Below, one piece after another: positions 44,327-56,740 of a DNA stretch of 64,000 bases. Source of the DNA: Rhododendron vialii (Eukaryota; Streptophyta; Magnoliopsida; Ericales; Ericaceae). Position 1 is the first letter of the stretch; each line of letters starts with the position of its first letter. Below the pieces are notes generated by a model. It ran no database searches. It saw nothing but the letters and a program-made list of their open reading frames with translations, and was not told the origin of the DNA. The stretch is from the NCBI RefSeq assembly GCF_030253575.1, contig NC_080559.1:6771501-6835500 (forward strand), in the 5' to 3' direction. Made by a program: the position numbers and the translations under genes.

Positions 44327-45258
44327 CAGAGGCGGCGGCTCTACATTCACCATTTCATGGTGACATGAACACCGAAACAATTTTTTTTTCTTATAATATA
44401 TGTAAAAATTATGGGTTAACCTCTCTTTAAACACCCAATTCAAATATCAATAAACATCCAATTTTAATAATCATAGTCTTGAACACCTGATCCAAAAATA
44501 ATTGAGCACCCAACTCAAGCAATTGAACACTCAATTACAACCCAATTACATTCCATCAATTCAAATAATTCATAGTTGAACACCTAACACATTATCTCAA
44601 ATAAAACTAACAATCCTAATCGAAAAAAAGAAAGAGAAAAAGAAGAATCTAGTGGTTTAAAGTATTATGCCTGTGTTCTCTCTCCCTCCCTATTGTCGAT
44701 GGTCTTAATGTGTTAATTTTGCATTCGTAATAATAACTACTTTATTTTATTTTTTTAATCTAGTTTGCTTATAGAATTAAAGACAAAGCTTTAAAAAATT
44801 CAATCACATACATTCTCCGTTAGCTTGAATAATATTCATTCGAATTTAAGATTAAGATAGAAAATCTCATCATGGCATCCTAATGAACAATATACTCTCT
44901 ACGATTTCTTTCAAAATGGTTTTAGTAGATTAATACACCGATTAAATGTTTGGCAAAAAATATGATAACTCATCTAGAATAACTCTAAAATTTAAGTCCC
45001 TCTATTCTCGAAACCCTTTTGACTACGCAATACAACAACTTAAAAAAAATTGATTTTTTGTTAAAAAATATGGTACTTATTTTTAAGTTCTCGGGTTGCC
45101 TCGTAGTTAATTTTCTAAAAATAAAAGTCATGTTTTTTTGTCTACACTATTTATATTAATACATGAGGTTTTGCACATATATTATTGGTTGATACATCAG
45201 CTAGTAGAGTTAAGATAATTTTTGAACACCATATCACAAATTCTTGGAGCCGCCACTG
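44327..45258. mobile_element. hAT non-autonomous element, 932 bp, 8-bp TSD
   Basis: Ends CAGAGGCGGCGGCTC and, inverted, CAGTGGCGGCTCCAAG, flanked by AACGACAC at 44319-44326 and 45259-45266. The paralogous site near 27107 reads aaacgacacactgatc without it. No transposase frame. Confidence 0.95.
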
Positions 45259-45266
45259 AACGACAC

Positions 45267-46449
45267 ATTGATCAATATGGAACTAAAAGTCTCTTAAGCC
45301 CATCTGTTCTACATCCGATGGGACAAAACAAAAGATGCCCGGCTCCTCTCCGGTCCAATATTTGGAACGGAAGGGACAATATAAATCTGGATCGTTTATT
45401 GTCTTAATTAATGGTTCGAATTTGCTCAAAAATTCTAACTAGTAAAAATAAAAAGAGTAAATCCAAATACATCAATAGACGATTCATATTTAGACTGTTC
45501 CGTCGAGTCCAAATTAACGACCACAACCTTATGATAGAGCTTAAGTCAAGAAACAAAACAGGAAACACGCTAAGCATAGCTGCCCTAGCGAGATTATGGG
45601 CAACCTTAACATCAGGTCTTGGTACTTTGTCCATAAATTACGGAAATCCAAAAGGAGTGGTTGCCAGCTAGATTGCTAGTAGTAATTTTGACCCCTTTTA
45701 GTTTTTTTGTTTAGCATTTGCCTTTTAGGGTGGTCACTAAACTAAACGTGCAGCCGCCAATGTGGAACAATACCGAGTCAAGGAGCTGGGATTGATTTCT
45801 TATCAATTCTTGGATCTTGATTTTTTTATTAATACATTATCCTTTTTCGCTGTTCAAAAAAAAGGAGTTGGCACCTAGCCTGGCACGAATTGATGCCCCC
45901 TTCTCTAGTTTTCTGTACCCACAAATGGGTATCGAATGAGGAAAGATCTTTTGTACCAAAATTGTTTGTACCGAGGGATTTTTAGGCCGTTGGATTAAAA
46001 AAATAAAAAAATCAAACAATCCAAAGGCCTGAAAATCTCTCGGCACAGAGAAGATCGGACCCTGTATCAAACGTACATGCACCTGCATATATGTAATGAA
46101 AGACAATTAACAACTTGATTGAAAACAAATTAATTCAGAATATGAAGTGGCATCCAGATCAAGAAGAAGAAGAAGAAGAAGAAATGGCATAGTGGATTTG
46201 AGTTCCAAAATTAATCAAAATATGCGTCAAATTGATCCGAACACTTGAGTTATCACAAAAACAAGATTACGGGAAAGAGAGAGTATTTTTTGAATCTAAA
46301 ATCACAAAACAAGTGATGATTCAGTCATTTTTATTTTGAGAAATATAGCTATGCTATGAAGTCCAACCAGTGTGCCCCACCTTCATCATTTTCATGAAAT
46401 TTTCTCGTTTTATTTTTAAATGTATATACTACATAAGAGAAACTTATTC
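45267..46449. other. Duplicated upstream flank of subtilase B, no gene seen
   Basis: Matches 27120-27230 and 28260-29940 of copy one without the insertions at 27240 and 28662. Confidence 0.5.
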
Positions 46450-46880
46450 GCGAAGGCTCCGTGAACATGTTGTTCATGGAGCGGCACAATCAGAGCCCGT
46501 TTCAGAACACATTCTTAAAAAATAAGTACTTATTCCACATTTTCAAACTCAAAAATAATGCAAATGAAAATTAAATTTTAATTTTTTTTGCACCGTATTA
46601 AAAATCTCAATGAGATCTTTCAAATAAGATCCATATTGTATATTTTTAGATTTCAATAAATTTATTATTTTTGAGTTTGAAATTGCCTTCTTAAAAAATA
46701 AGTACTTATTTCGCGTTGCGGAACGGAGCCTCATAGTCATCTATTCACGCAATCAATAGTTGAGATTCGTTTTCAATTTTAAACAACAAGAAAAAAAATT
46801 GGTTTGCAATCTAGACCATCCAAAAACACTTTGAAAGCGCGCGATTGGGCTCCGTAACTCTAATTTCACGGAGCCTTCCG
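46450..46880. mobile_element. MITE in the subtilase B promoter
   Basis: Terminal inverted repeats gcgaaggctccgtgaa (left) and, inverted, cggaaggctccgtgaa. Subtilase A has no counterpart between its tatttttaaatgt and TATA region (29930-29956). The right end lies about 20 bases before the TATA box of subtilase B. A second element is nested at 46493-46730. Confidence 0.75.
46493..46730. mobile_element. Nested Harbinger-like MITE, 238 bp
   Basis: Ends GAGCCCGTTTC and, inverted, GGCTCCGTTCC, with TCA on both sides (46490-46492, 46731-46733) and long arms sharing cttaaaaaataagtactta. Sits inside the MITE at 46450-46880. Confidence 0.65.
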
Positions 46881-46900
46881 AAATTTTTTTTTTCTAATAC

Positions 46901-46938
46901 TATATATAGGAGATCACTACTTACAGTAAGAAATGTGA
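46901..46938 (+). promoter_or_regulatory. Subtilase B TATA box and start-stop upstream ORF
   Basis: TATATATA at 46901-46908, 55 bases before the start codon, then ATG-TGA at 46933-46938 as in subtilase A. With a typical spacing of about 30 bases from TATA to the transcription start, the mini-ORF would sit at the very 5' end of the mRNA or just outside it. Confidence 0.45.
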
Positions 46939-46962
46939 CCAAAAGAATTCTGTATCCAAACA

Positions 46963-49558
46963 ATGGGGCTGCTCCATAATGGGTTTCCCTTTCCCTTTCC
47001 CTTTCTTGTGGCTCTCCTCATTACTGGATGTGTATCAGCAGCAGAAGCAGAGAGGTCCACCTACATTATTCACATGGACAAGTCTCACATGCCCAAGGCC
47101 TTCACCGCCCCACACCACTGGTACTCCTCCGCCGTCGATTCCATCAAGACCGCGAGCCTGGCAACATCCGACCGTGGCCTCCAGTCGCCGGCGAGGGTCC
47201 TCTACACTTATGACAGCGCCGCTCATGGGTTCAGTGCAGTGCTTTCCGAAGACGAGTTGGAGACCGTGAAGAAGCTATCGGGGTTTCTGTCGGCTTACGG
47301 CGACAGGCAAGTGACGGTGGACACCACCCACACGTTCGAGTTCCTGTCGCTTAATCCGGTCACCGGGCTCTGGCCGGCGTCAGATTACGGGAAGGACATC
47401 ATCGTCGGCGTGCTAGATACCGGTGTGTGGCCGGAGAGCAAGAGCTACCATGACGAGGGAATGTCGGCGGTTCCCTCTAAGTGGAAAGGAACTTGTGAGG
47501 CGGGCCAGGAGTTCAACTCCTCGTTGTGTAACTTGAAGCTCATCGGAGCTAGGTATTTATTCGGATTTTAAGCTCAATGTTTTTTCTTCTTCAAATTATT
47601 GCTTTTATTTGTAGTTGGAAGTATATAATTAGAATAAGTGTACCAATAAAATATGATTGTTGATTTTTGCGCTTCACTTTTGTACGCATGCGTTCCGCTT
47701 TTAACGTGAAATTACTAAAAATTTTATGTACAAAATGGAACGCGAAAATCAATTTCCATAAAATATCTATAACTTATCTTCTATACAATATTGGTGTAAT
47801 TGTGTGATTAATAAATCCTATAGGTACTTCAACAAGGGAGTAATCGCAGCAAATCCCAACATAACAATCAGCATGAACTCCGCAAGGGACACTAACGGCC
47901 ACGGGACCCACACTTCCTCCACCGCCGCCGGCAACTACGTAGCGGAAGCCTCTTACTTTGGCTATGCGACCGGAACAGCCAGGGGCGTCGCGCCCAGAGG
48001 CAGGCTCGCCGTCTACAAGGTCATCTGGGAGGAAGGCCGGTACGCCTCCGACGTCCTGGCCGGCATTGATGCGGCGGTCTCGGACGGGGTCGACGTCCTT
48101 TCCATCTCCATGGGCTTCGGTCAGAACACTCCCCTCTACGAAGACCCCATCGCCATCGCCTCCTTCGGAGCAATGGAAAAGGGCGTGCTTGTTTCCACTT
48201 CCGCTGGAAACAGAGGCTACCAGATTGGTCGCCTCCACAATGGAAACCCGTGGGTCGTGACCGTAGCTGCGGGCTCTGTCGACAGGTGGTTCTCCGGGAC
48301 CTTGACTCTGGGAAGCGGCTTAACCATCGCTGGGTGGTCCATGCTTCCGGCTCGAGCCATAGTCAAGAACGTGGGGCTATATTACAATGAAACAATGTCT
48401 CAATGCGATTCAGCTGAGACGCTTGCTACCTTGAATTCGGGTCCGAAAATCGTAATTTGCGAAAATAAACAACAGGTGCCTGTCTCTAACCTAATGCGTT
48501 CTATCAACTCTTTTTCCACACAGAGTGTAGCAGCAGCAATATTCGCATCCGACTGGCCGGAGGTAGACGACCACTATTTTGAGTCCAGGAATTTTCGTTT
48601 TCCGGGAGTCATAATTAGCTCCGAGGACATGAAATCCGTGATCGAGTATGCCAAGCTTGGTTTTTCTTCAGAGGCTAGTATTAGCTTCCAGGAGACCACG
48701 GTGGGGACAAAACGAGCCCCAGCCGTGTCCTCCTACACATCTAGGGGTCCGTCCCGAGCCTACCCGGGCATTTTGAAGCCCGATGTAATGGCGCCCGGGA
48801 CCTTGGTTTTGGCGTCTTGGACTCCGGTTAGTTCGGCGACTTCACTCAGGGGTATGTCTCTGGCTAGCGATTTCAATATAATCTCGGGCACGTCCATGGC
48901 CTGCCCTCACGTTGCTGGAGTGGCGGCCTTGTTGAAAGGGGTCCATCCGACGTGGTCCCCGGCAGCCATCCGATCGGCCATGATGACAACCGCAAACCCA
49001 CTCGATAACACTCTCAGTCCGATTCGGGACAACGGGTACAATCTTGCGGTGGGCACGCCGATATCAATGGGGGCGGGCCAAATCGACCCGAACAGGGCGC
49101 TTGACCCCGGGCTTGTGTACGATGCCACTCCGCAGGACTACGCGAATATCCTCTGCTCCGTCAATTTCACCGCAAGTCAAATAATGACCATCACGAGATC
49201 AAATGGTTATAACTGCTCGAACCCGTCATCGGATCTGAATTACCCGTCGTTTATTGCTTTGTACAACGACGAAGCAGGAACTTTGGTTCACAAATTCGAG
49301 AGGACCGTGACAAATGTTGGGTACGGTGGGGGTACGTACAAGGCTAATGTGACAGCACCGGAAGGGACTACCGTCACGGTCTCGCCAAAGACCTTGGTGT
49401 TTGGAAAGACGTATGATAAGCAGAGTTACTCTCTCACTATAAAATACAGGAGTAGCAATCGGAACACATTTGGTTCAATTGTTTGGGTTGAAGAAGAGGG
49501 GAAGCACACCGTGAGGAGCCCCATTGTGGTGGCACGACGGGTCGAGATCTCATCATGA
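46963..49558 (+). CDS. Subtilisin-like serine protease B, SBT1.9-like
   Basis: Exons 46963-47552 and 47824-49558 around a 271-nt GT-AG intron at the same position as in subtilase A; 774 residues. A signal peptide (about 1-27), I9 propeptide, peptidase S8 domain, inserted protease-associated domain and fibronectin-III-like end follow in order. Catalytic Asp152 sits in VLDTGVWPES (DTG where A has DSG); His223, Asn326 and Ser554 are in intact motifs. It is close to subtilase A overall, but the differences cluster in the protease-associated domain. The promoter differs through a nested MITE pair. Predicted secreted endopeptidase; substrate unknown. Likely functional by sequence. Confidence 0.95.
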
Positions 49559-49749
49559 TCGATTATTGTTAATTTCGTTGTGCATTTATATATATATATA
49601 TAGACACACACACACATATATATATACACTCGGGATCCAATGAGAGATCCCGCACGTTTTGATCACTTTGAGCGGATCGGATCGTCGTAATTCAATCGGA
49701 AAAGGGGAGTCCCGCACGGTAAGCCCGTGCGGGATCCTTAGTAGATCCG

Positions 49750-49790
<41 letters not shown>

Positions 49791-50632
49791 ATATATGTGT
49801 ATTCCGCTTGACCAAAATATTGGGTGAAGTAATACCGGAGACACACGCACCCACATAAGATGGAGGGGTCAGTGTCACACAGCTGCACCTCCACCCTGTG
49901 CGAGTAGTGCGTAATTTTTTTATTGGGCTAACACAAGTGTTTTTCAGCGTTGGCTGCTCTTATTAATGATATGCGAGATATTCTGTGGCTATTGACAAAG
50001 CAGAGGACAAAAGAAGCCCTCTAGGATAGGGGAAAAGCATTTTTTCATGAGTTAATTCTACCTCCACACTCAAAACACACATTCATATCCACATCCACAC
50101 ACACAAGTGTATGGGTGTGTATTTAGGTGTGGTCCTAGAATAATTGTTCTTTCATTTCTACTTGGAGAGAGTGAGTGGAAAATTTTTCAGTGCTGAGTGG
50201 GTGCCACGTGATACCCGCTCAGATTTGAAGAGAAAGTGTTGAGGTGAGAGAAAAGAAAATGTCTCAATTCAAGCCGTCCAAAAATGTATTGGTCGGCTCG
50301 GATGTATTGAGCGCGTATCACGTGGGATGCACCGAAAAATTTCTCCACAGAGAGAGAGCGATATAGAGTAGTGTGATAGTGTCGGTTGGAACGCTTAGGA
50401 TAAAAGGGAAAATAGGAGGAAAACAAGTTATTTCTTTTTATTTATTTATTGGATTTAATGTAAAATAGACTTGATGTTTTTTCCCCTTTCTAAAAAATAG
50501 TACTCTTACACGTAATTTGTTAATTCTTGTTAACAAAGCCGAGAGCTAACATGGGTTCAAACTTCAAACTTTTGTTTCTAATGCTCCTTTTCTTTCGAAA
50601 GTTTTTTTTTTTTTTTTTTTTGTTTACACTAA
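49559..50632. other. Downstream flank of subtilase B with an AT repeat
   Basis: Matches 32550-33170 without the Stowaway element. Contains (TA)n at 49752-49789, which separates inverted ggatcc-containing arms (tcccgcacg / cgtgcggga), and a ttcagtgc-family MITE at 50178-50346. No gene. Confidence 0.5.
50178..50346. mobile_element. MITE of the ttcagtgcc family, third member
   Basis: Inverted ends aatttttcagtgctgagtgg and, inverted, aatttttcggtgcatcc, with cacgtgata on both arms. Absent from the paralogous flank near 33060, so it is a separate insertion from the copies at 7100 and 15393. Confidence 0.7.
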
Positions 50633-53530
50633 GGCTCCATTTGTTTCGATGTAAAATGTTTTCCGAGAAAATGTTTTACATATTTTTCAGTGTTTGGTTG
50701 TAAAAAAGTGAGGAAAACATTTTACACATAAAATATTTTCAATTAATTTGATGAAAATGACTTAACCTTAAATCTTTCGTAAGCTATTTTCCGAAATAAA
50801 TGTGATGCATTCTACTATAATTTTAACTGCTCAATTTCCTCGATTCTCAGTCTCTACCCACGTTTGGTTCTCTTATTCCTGGATCTCACTCTCCCTCTTT
50901 CTCTCTCTCTGAAATTCATTGTTTAAGCCCTCCCTCTCTCTATACTATATATTTTGTCGATTTCTAAAAATATTGTAAAGATCCGGTATTTTTTAATAAA
51001 TAATAATAATTTCCAAAACAAAAATATTATTTTGCCCGTTAGTTTATGTAATGCGAAAAATTATTTATGTCGTCACACCAAATTTTATTTTGTAATTGAT
51101 TATGTGCGCGTGTGTCCAGCGAGTAATTTTAGTAGTGTATGCGTGTGTTGTTCCGGACCAAACCCATCCCCACCCCTTTTGTTTATTTTTTTTTTCGGGC
51201 TGAAAAGAGGAGAGGGCAAAATCCCCATTTTCCTCTTTGAATCACTCTCTACTCGACAGCACACTTTCACCTATGGGTCTTTAACCCCCATACAAACCCA
51301 TCCCATTTGAATATTTTCCTCATCCCTTTTTCTTTTTTTTGTTCTCCAGCAACTTCCACCCTTCGGCAGAGAGAGAGAGAGAGAGCTCGGCTGCCATAGA
51401 CAACCCCCCCCCCCCCCCCCCCCCGGCTTTCCACCTCCGTGCACCACCTCTCCACCGTAGACCTCCACCACTACCGGTTATCACCATCATCACCACCAAA
51501 ATCACTTCCATTTCTGTCCCAAATTTGCTGTGAGACCAGCCCCATTCCAGTCCCATATTACAGCTCCAGGATCGGCTGAAAAACAGCCATGATTCCCCAC
51601 TAAAACCAATCAAAAACAGCCCAAAAAATATGTTCGTTCAAGCTCCGGTATCATCTGCAAGACAGTCCGAGAAACAGTCTCGAACAGGCCACCGACAGAG
51701 CCCCGTTGTCGTGGGTTTGATCCGATGACCCGAGGTCCGACCCACCGCCAAATCTCTCCAAACCCCGTTTTGCTGGACGAGAGGTAGTTCGGGACTCACC
51801 TCCCTAAGTAGATATTGTGTTTCTATTATGATGTTTAGCGTTACGGTATGATATTAATCGAATCCGACGTGGCCGGTCGAAGTCCGGCGGAAGCCCACTG
51901 ATTTCCGTTGAGAACAGTACTGGAAATTTGAAATGGAAAATAGAATAATTACAGTTTAACCCCTCGTGATTTAAGAGCTTATAAGTCTAACTCTTGAATT
52001 GTAAAAGTTAACATTAATTAATTAGTTTTCATTCCGATGCCACCGGTCGAACCGGCCGAAACCCACTGTTTTTCCAGAAAATGGTAGCCACTGGATTTGA
52101 AAATTTCTTAGAATATTTGCTGTTTAGTCCCTCAAATAGAGTAGCTCATAAATCTAACTCTTGAGTATTAAAGGCTAAGATTATAAGTCCCGAGGTGATC
52201 AAGAGTAAATCGTAGACTTTAGTTTCGAAAAAGAAAATAGAAAATAAAAGGAATAACTTAATTTGTTTTAATCGCATAATTAGTGTTGTCGCACGATTAA
52301 ATAGTTTTAGCATGTTGGTATGTTTAGTTGGATTATTGAATCGCATGATTAGATTTAATGTATGATAAATTATTCGCGTGTTTAGCCTCATCGCATGATT
52401 TGTTTTCATCGCGAATTTAATTGTTGTTATAGCCCATGAGCATGTTTCGAAAAGTGTTGAACTATGTGAAATGCTATTGTACTGATAGATTGGACAAATA
52501 GGTTCCTGAGTTGGTTGCGATGTGCGGACTTATCATCTTAGACGTGGAAAGTAGGTTTAATGGAAAATGGATAATGTGAGAGGCTGTGATTGTGATTCCG
52601 GACAAGGAATCCGAGGATTGAATCGTTGGTGAATGATTGGTGGTGATTTGTTGAAAGTGTTGATTTACGAACCCTGGGTACGGCATGGTGGTGATCGGCT
52701 CTCGGATGTTTGGGACGGGACATAAGGGTGGTATTGTGCTTGTGTCACAAACCGGGACAGAGTGTGCTCGCGTGCGCACCTGGGAAGTTTTATCCGAACT
52801 TATGGTCACGGATGGGATACCGGGTATATAACTTAGGTATTTTTCATCCGGATCTGGAAAAGGGGAGTCGGATCACATCAGTGCCTTATGCCAGAGGTTA
52901 TGGGTAGGAACGGATCTGTGGATAAGATTCGAGATCTCACATAGGTTAAAGGATAGTAATGAAAAAAAAAGTTGATTGTTCTCTTTTTATGTTATTTTTA
53001 ATGCATGACAATTATATTCCTATTGCTTGTAAGTTATGGGTTCGGGTGGGTTTTGGCTATTGAGCGTCATCGCTCACGGTACTATGTTGCCCTGGTAACT
53101 CGAACGCCAGGTACCAAAGATGGAACAGAAGTGTCGTACGATTCGGAAGAGTGCAATCCTATCGAGGAAGAAGCTGAAAACCTTGGTTTCTGTGCGCATA
53201 GTCGCTCTGATTAATTTAAGTCGATTTTATTTTGGAAGCTTCTAAGTTTATTTGAAAATTGTAATATGTTGATTTATTCAAAACGGTTGTGATATAATGA
53301 CATTTGCTTTTGAAATGGTGACGCAGTAAATCTATGAATTTCTTTTGTGGAAATAATCTTTTCATTATTATTTTTAATGACTCCGAATTTTCGGGGCGTT
53401 ACAAATATTTTTCATATACCAACTTAATACCAAAAAATAAAAGTTTAAAATTTATTTTCTGAAAAAACACTCTACATGAAAAAAAATTTACATTGTAAAT
53501 TATTTTACATCGAAACAATCAATCGGAGCC
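50633..53530. mobile_element. Harbinger-like MITE split by a solo LTR
   Basis: Ends GGCTCCATTTG and, inverted, GGCTCCGATTG, with TAA at 50630-50632 and 53531-53533; the arms share tttcgatgtaaaat. The paralogous site near 33175 lacks it. Without the nested LTR the element is about 460 bp. Confidence 0.75.
50974..53403 (-). mobile_element. Solo LTR, 2430 bp, nested, with 5-bp TSD
   Basis: Read on the minus strand it starts TGTAACGCCCCGAAAATTCG, a start typical of a large plant gypsy LTR group, and ends ACCGGATCTTTACA. It is flanked by AATAT at 50969-50973 and 53404-53408. It contains a 21-base C run (51404-51424) and a degenerate direct repeat of about 180 bp (51855-52030 and 52031-52200). No second LTR or internal coding region. 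The short frame at 53005-53214 has no recognised domain. Confidence 0.75.
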
Positions 53531-53533
53531 TAA

Positions 53534-54812
53534 ACTCCAAGTCTGGACACTCCTTGAACAATAAGCTTTAAGAAAGAATCTTGAAGCTTTTATTTTGATT
53601 TTCATTTTTGTAGGCTGGAAACTTTAATTTTATATTTTAGTTTAGGATTACATTAATTCCGAACTTAGGAATATTTTAATTACAACCACATTTAAGTACA
53701 GAGAAGTTTCCCAAAACATCCCAACAACTTCAAGATCAAAATACTTGTTTCAAGAAGATAGAGCGTCTAAGGGTACGGGAGCCAGAGTTTCCCCTTCAGT
53801 GATGGTGATGTCACCTTGGTCGTCTAGCTCTTCGGCACTGTCTTCGACACCCGACGTTGAATACTAGGGCAACGTAGTACGTTGAGCTAAGATATGCTTA
53901 GTAGATATAGCAAATTCTTACCTTTCCAACCTATATTTTGCATAACAAGTAAAACACTAATATAACGTGCGATGCAAAAAGTACACTGCCGTTCAATTCT
54001 TTATCTAGCCAATAAGATCTTGGCCTCCAGAATCTTTCTTTCCTTAATCACCGAACTATAAAAAAAATAGATTAAAAAAGCAAGTGATTTTCACACTTCT
54101 ATTTTTGATATCCACACTTCTTTTTTTGTTTTTCAGTGTTGAAAGTGCATGTATTTTTTTCACTAAAAAACCAAAAAAACGGGTGTGAAAATCATTTCCC
54201 TAAAAAAACTATATATATGTTCTTAATTCGAAGACAAGTAAAGGGTTTATCATTATGTTTGATACACTTATGTCTACATATATGTTGAGTTGCTAAAATC
54301 ACAGAGTGCTGAGTTATATGCGGATAATCGAAGTAATATTTACTACATATTCACAAATCACAAGGAGGAATTTGGTATCGAGGATGGGGGATTGAACTGG
54401 GTTGTTCCAACTTTCGACCAAAAATATATGGAAACTCACGTGATAATCCGATGCCAAAAAAAAAAAATGGAGAAAATTTGTTAATGTAGTCCCCTTACCT
54501 GAATTCTCAAATACGAATGCAACTGTTAAATTATGACTCAGGTATATGGATTAGTTTCCGTCCACGTCGACTAATCCTAGAAGACAATCTCACCCCTCCA
54601 CTTGACTAATTCTAGGGTACCGCTCCCTTGTGGGAGTACTAGTTAAAATTATGGTGCTTGACTTTTGTTAGCTCGTACCTTTGTTTGGTTTTTGATTTGT
54701 ACATTTTGGGATCATATTTATCCTCAAGTGTAAGCTGGTTTGATCTTATTTCATTCTCTTTCATTTTTTTTTTTTTGCAATCTGTCTTTTGGAAATTGGC
54801 CCCAAGGATATA
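53534..54812. other. Intergenic flank, no gene seen
   Basis: Partly matches 33400-33830 (for example cttgtgggag and ttaaaattatggtgcttgac). AT-rich; nothing to call. Confidence 0.5.
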
Positions 54813-54820
54813 CACAATAC

Positions 54821-55140
54821 CAGTGTTCTAAACGGCGGCCGCCCAAGCCGCCTAGGCACTTAGAGGTGCCCTGCCGCCACGCCAATAGCTCTTGGCATTT
54901 GATTTGGCGCCCAGGGAGGTTTAGCGGTGTTTGCCTTGGCAGTCTTGGCTGTCTTGGCGGCGTCTTTGGAGGGTTTGAACTTGCATTATGGATACATCGA
55001 ATATAGTTTGATTGGATAATGGTTTGTTAAAAAAAATAAAAAATAAAAAAATCCGACGAATTGCTTGGCGCCGCTTAGGCGGCTTGGCGCTTGGAGGTGG
55101 GTCTCCACCCGACTACCGCCAAGCGCCATCTAGAACATTG
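54821..55140. mobile_element. hAT MITE, 320 bp, 8-bp TSD
   Basis: Ends CAGTGTTCTAAACGGC and, inverted, CAATGTTCTAGATGGC, flanked by CACAATAC at 54813-54820 and 55141-55148. The paralogous site near 33840 reads aaggatatacacatagagc without it. GC-rich arms (aagccgcctaggc / gccgcttaggcggc) fold on themselves. Confidence 0.9.
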
Positions 55141-55148
55141 CACAATAC

Positions 55149-55432
55149 ACATAGTGCTTTAGATGGTTCTCCCCTGCCACTTAGGCCCCATTCCACCGAG
55201 GGAAATTACTTATTTTTTAAATTAAAGAAGATGTATTGTGAGAGAGTGATCTGTCTCGTAATGAGAAAATTAAATACTTAAAAAATAAGAACATTAGCAG
55301 AACAGAGCCTTAATCGATAATGTATTTCGTTTGCTTCTTTCTTTTTTGTTCTGTTTCAATTTCTTTTTTTCTAGGTGCTTGTGAATGAATAACGACGATT
55401 GAACTGATTTGTTCTCATGTCATTTTTTTATC
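55149..55432. other. Short duplicated flank between the hAT MITE and the Mutator-like element
   Basis: Matches 33850-34170. No gene. Confidence 0.5.
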
Positions 55433-56458
55433 GAGTTTTTTTTTTTCCTTTTTATCACCTAAACTATGCATATTTTCTTTATTACGTCCTTAAACTACTA
55501 ATTTGGCGATTTTATTCCCTCAATTTCCACTCCGTTACCTATATGGTCCAATACATAACAGAACTCAACATTTGGACAGAAAAGAACCTCACGTGCTTAT
55601 CACTTGAGGTCTCAACACATAAGACAAGGGCAAAATAGACATTCCAGGCAGACCGACATATTACCCCACCTGCTACGTCATTTTTTTCACCTCTCTCTCT
55701 CTACGCTACTTCTCAGTTCTCCCCCCCTCTCTCATGGTGTGGTTAGATCATGAGTGAGGGTTTGATTTGGAGCAAAAATGAAAGGGAAGGCAAGCATAGG
55801 AGTGCATTAGTTCGGAATGGATGAGTTGAGGCAAGAGGAAGAACAAGGTTTTTTTTTTTTTTTTTCCCGATCGTGCGTAGCAGTGTGGGGGTTTAAGTTT
55901 GCTTGTAACTAATTTTCCCACTCCAATACTCATCTTCCCATGATGCAAAGATGCACTTTGGTTGCAATTTGTTTTCTGCAATCTGAAAAGGATGAGATTT
56001 CTTGGACTGCTATGATTTAAGGGCTTGCAGAAAAAATGAATTTGCTGAGGAATCTCTGATTTTGTTTGACGAAATGGAGAAGATCAATTCATCTCTTGTA
56101 CCAAATGAGCTAATTTTTTCAGTTCTATTTGCATGTTCCCATTGTGGGTTGTCAGATGGGTTGATGTTTTGAATAATAGTAGAAATTTGATGAAAGAGAA
56201 GAGATTGAATTTCGAAGAAAAGCAGTGGCTGTAGTTGGGTTGAGATGTGAATTTTCTATTTTGACCCTGTCTTATGGGTTGGGATCTGATGTGATGAGCA
56301 CGTAAGGTTCTTTTCCGTTCAAATGCTAAGTTCTGTTATGTATTGGATCACATAGGTAACGGAGTGAAAGTTAAGGGGATGAAATCACCAAATTGATAGT
56401 TTATGGTCAAAATAGAAAAAGTACGCATAGTAAAAGAGATAAAAAGAAAAAAAAACTC
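55433..56458. mobile_element. Mutator-like non-autonomous element with long inverted repeats
   Basis: The two ends are inverted copies over about 200 bp. The left includes tccgttacctatatggtcc and ccaatacataacagaact; the right has these inverted with few changes. The paralogous site near 34175 lacks it. The T-rich target prevents an exact TSD. Long terminal inverted repeats suit Mutator-like elements. No transposase; the interior (55740-56220) has no recognised gene. Confidence 0.75.
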
Positions 56459-56740
56459 TTTTTTTTCTTTTTAAAAGTTTGCATTGTCAAATTGAAAACT
56501 TTATTGCATACTTTATACCGAAGTTGATTGACAAGAGCAATATATAAATGCCAACACGAAAAAGAACAAGACTTTGCGTTACACACAAATTCACACACGT
56601 ACTTGCATAGGGCAGACCAGTGGAGGTGTAGTGTGTACGAAGCCCGTCATATGTGAGCGTGTATTACGGACATTATATCTGTATCCGACACGCTCTATAC
56701 ATATTAGATGCACAAAGAAACAATGATCGATCAGACCTAG

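Larger units (their letters stand above)
40828..56720. repeat. Second segmental duplication, copy two
   Basis: Matches 25000-34410 in the same order: B exon 1, upstream DNA, subtilase, downstream flank. It is about 6 kb longer because of the insertions at 41692, 44327, 46450, 50633, 54821 and 55433. Confidence 0.85.

Noticed and set aside
47774-48238. Long minus-strand frame over subtilase B exon 2
   Set aside because: Antisense shadow of GC-rich coding sequence; the sense frame has the complete subtilase motifs.
53005-53214. 69-residue frame within the 2.4-kb LTR
   Set aside because: Short, no domain, and located inside a solo LTR.
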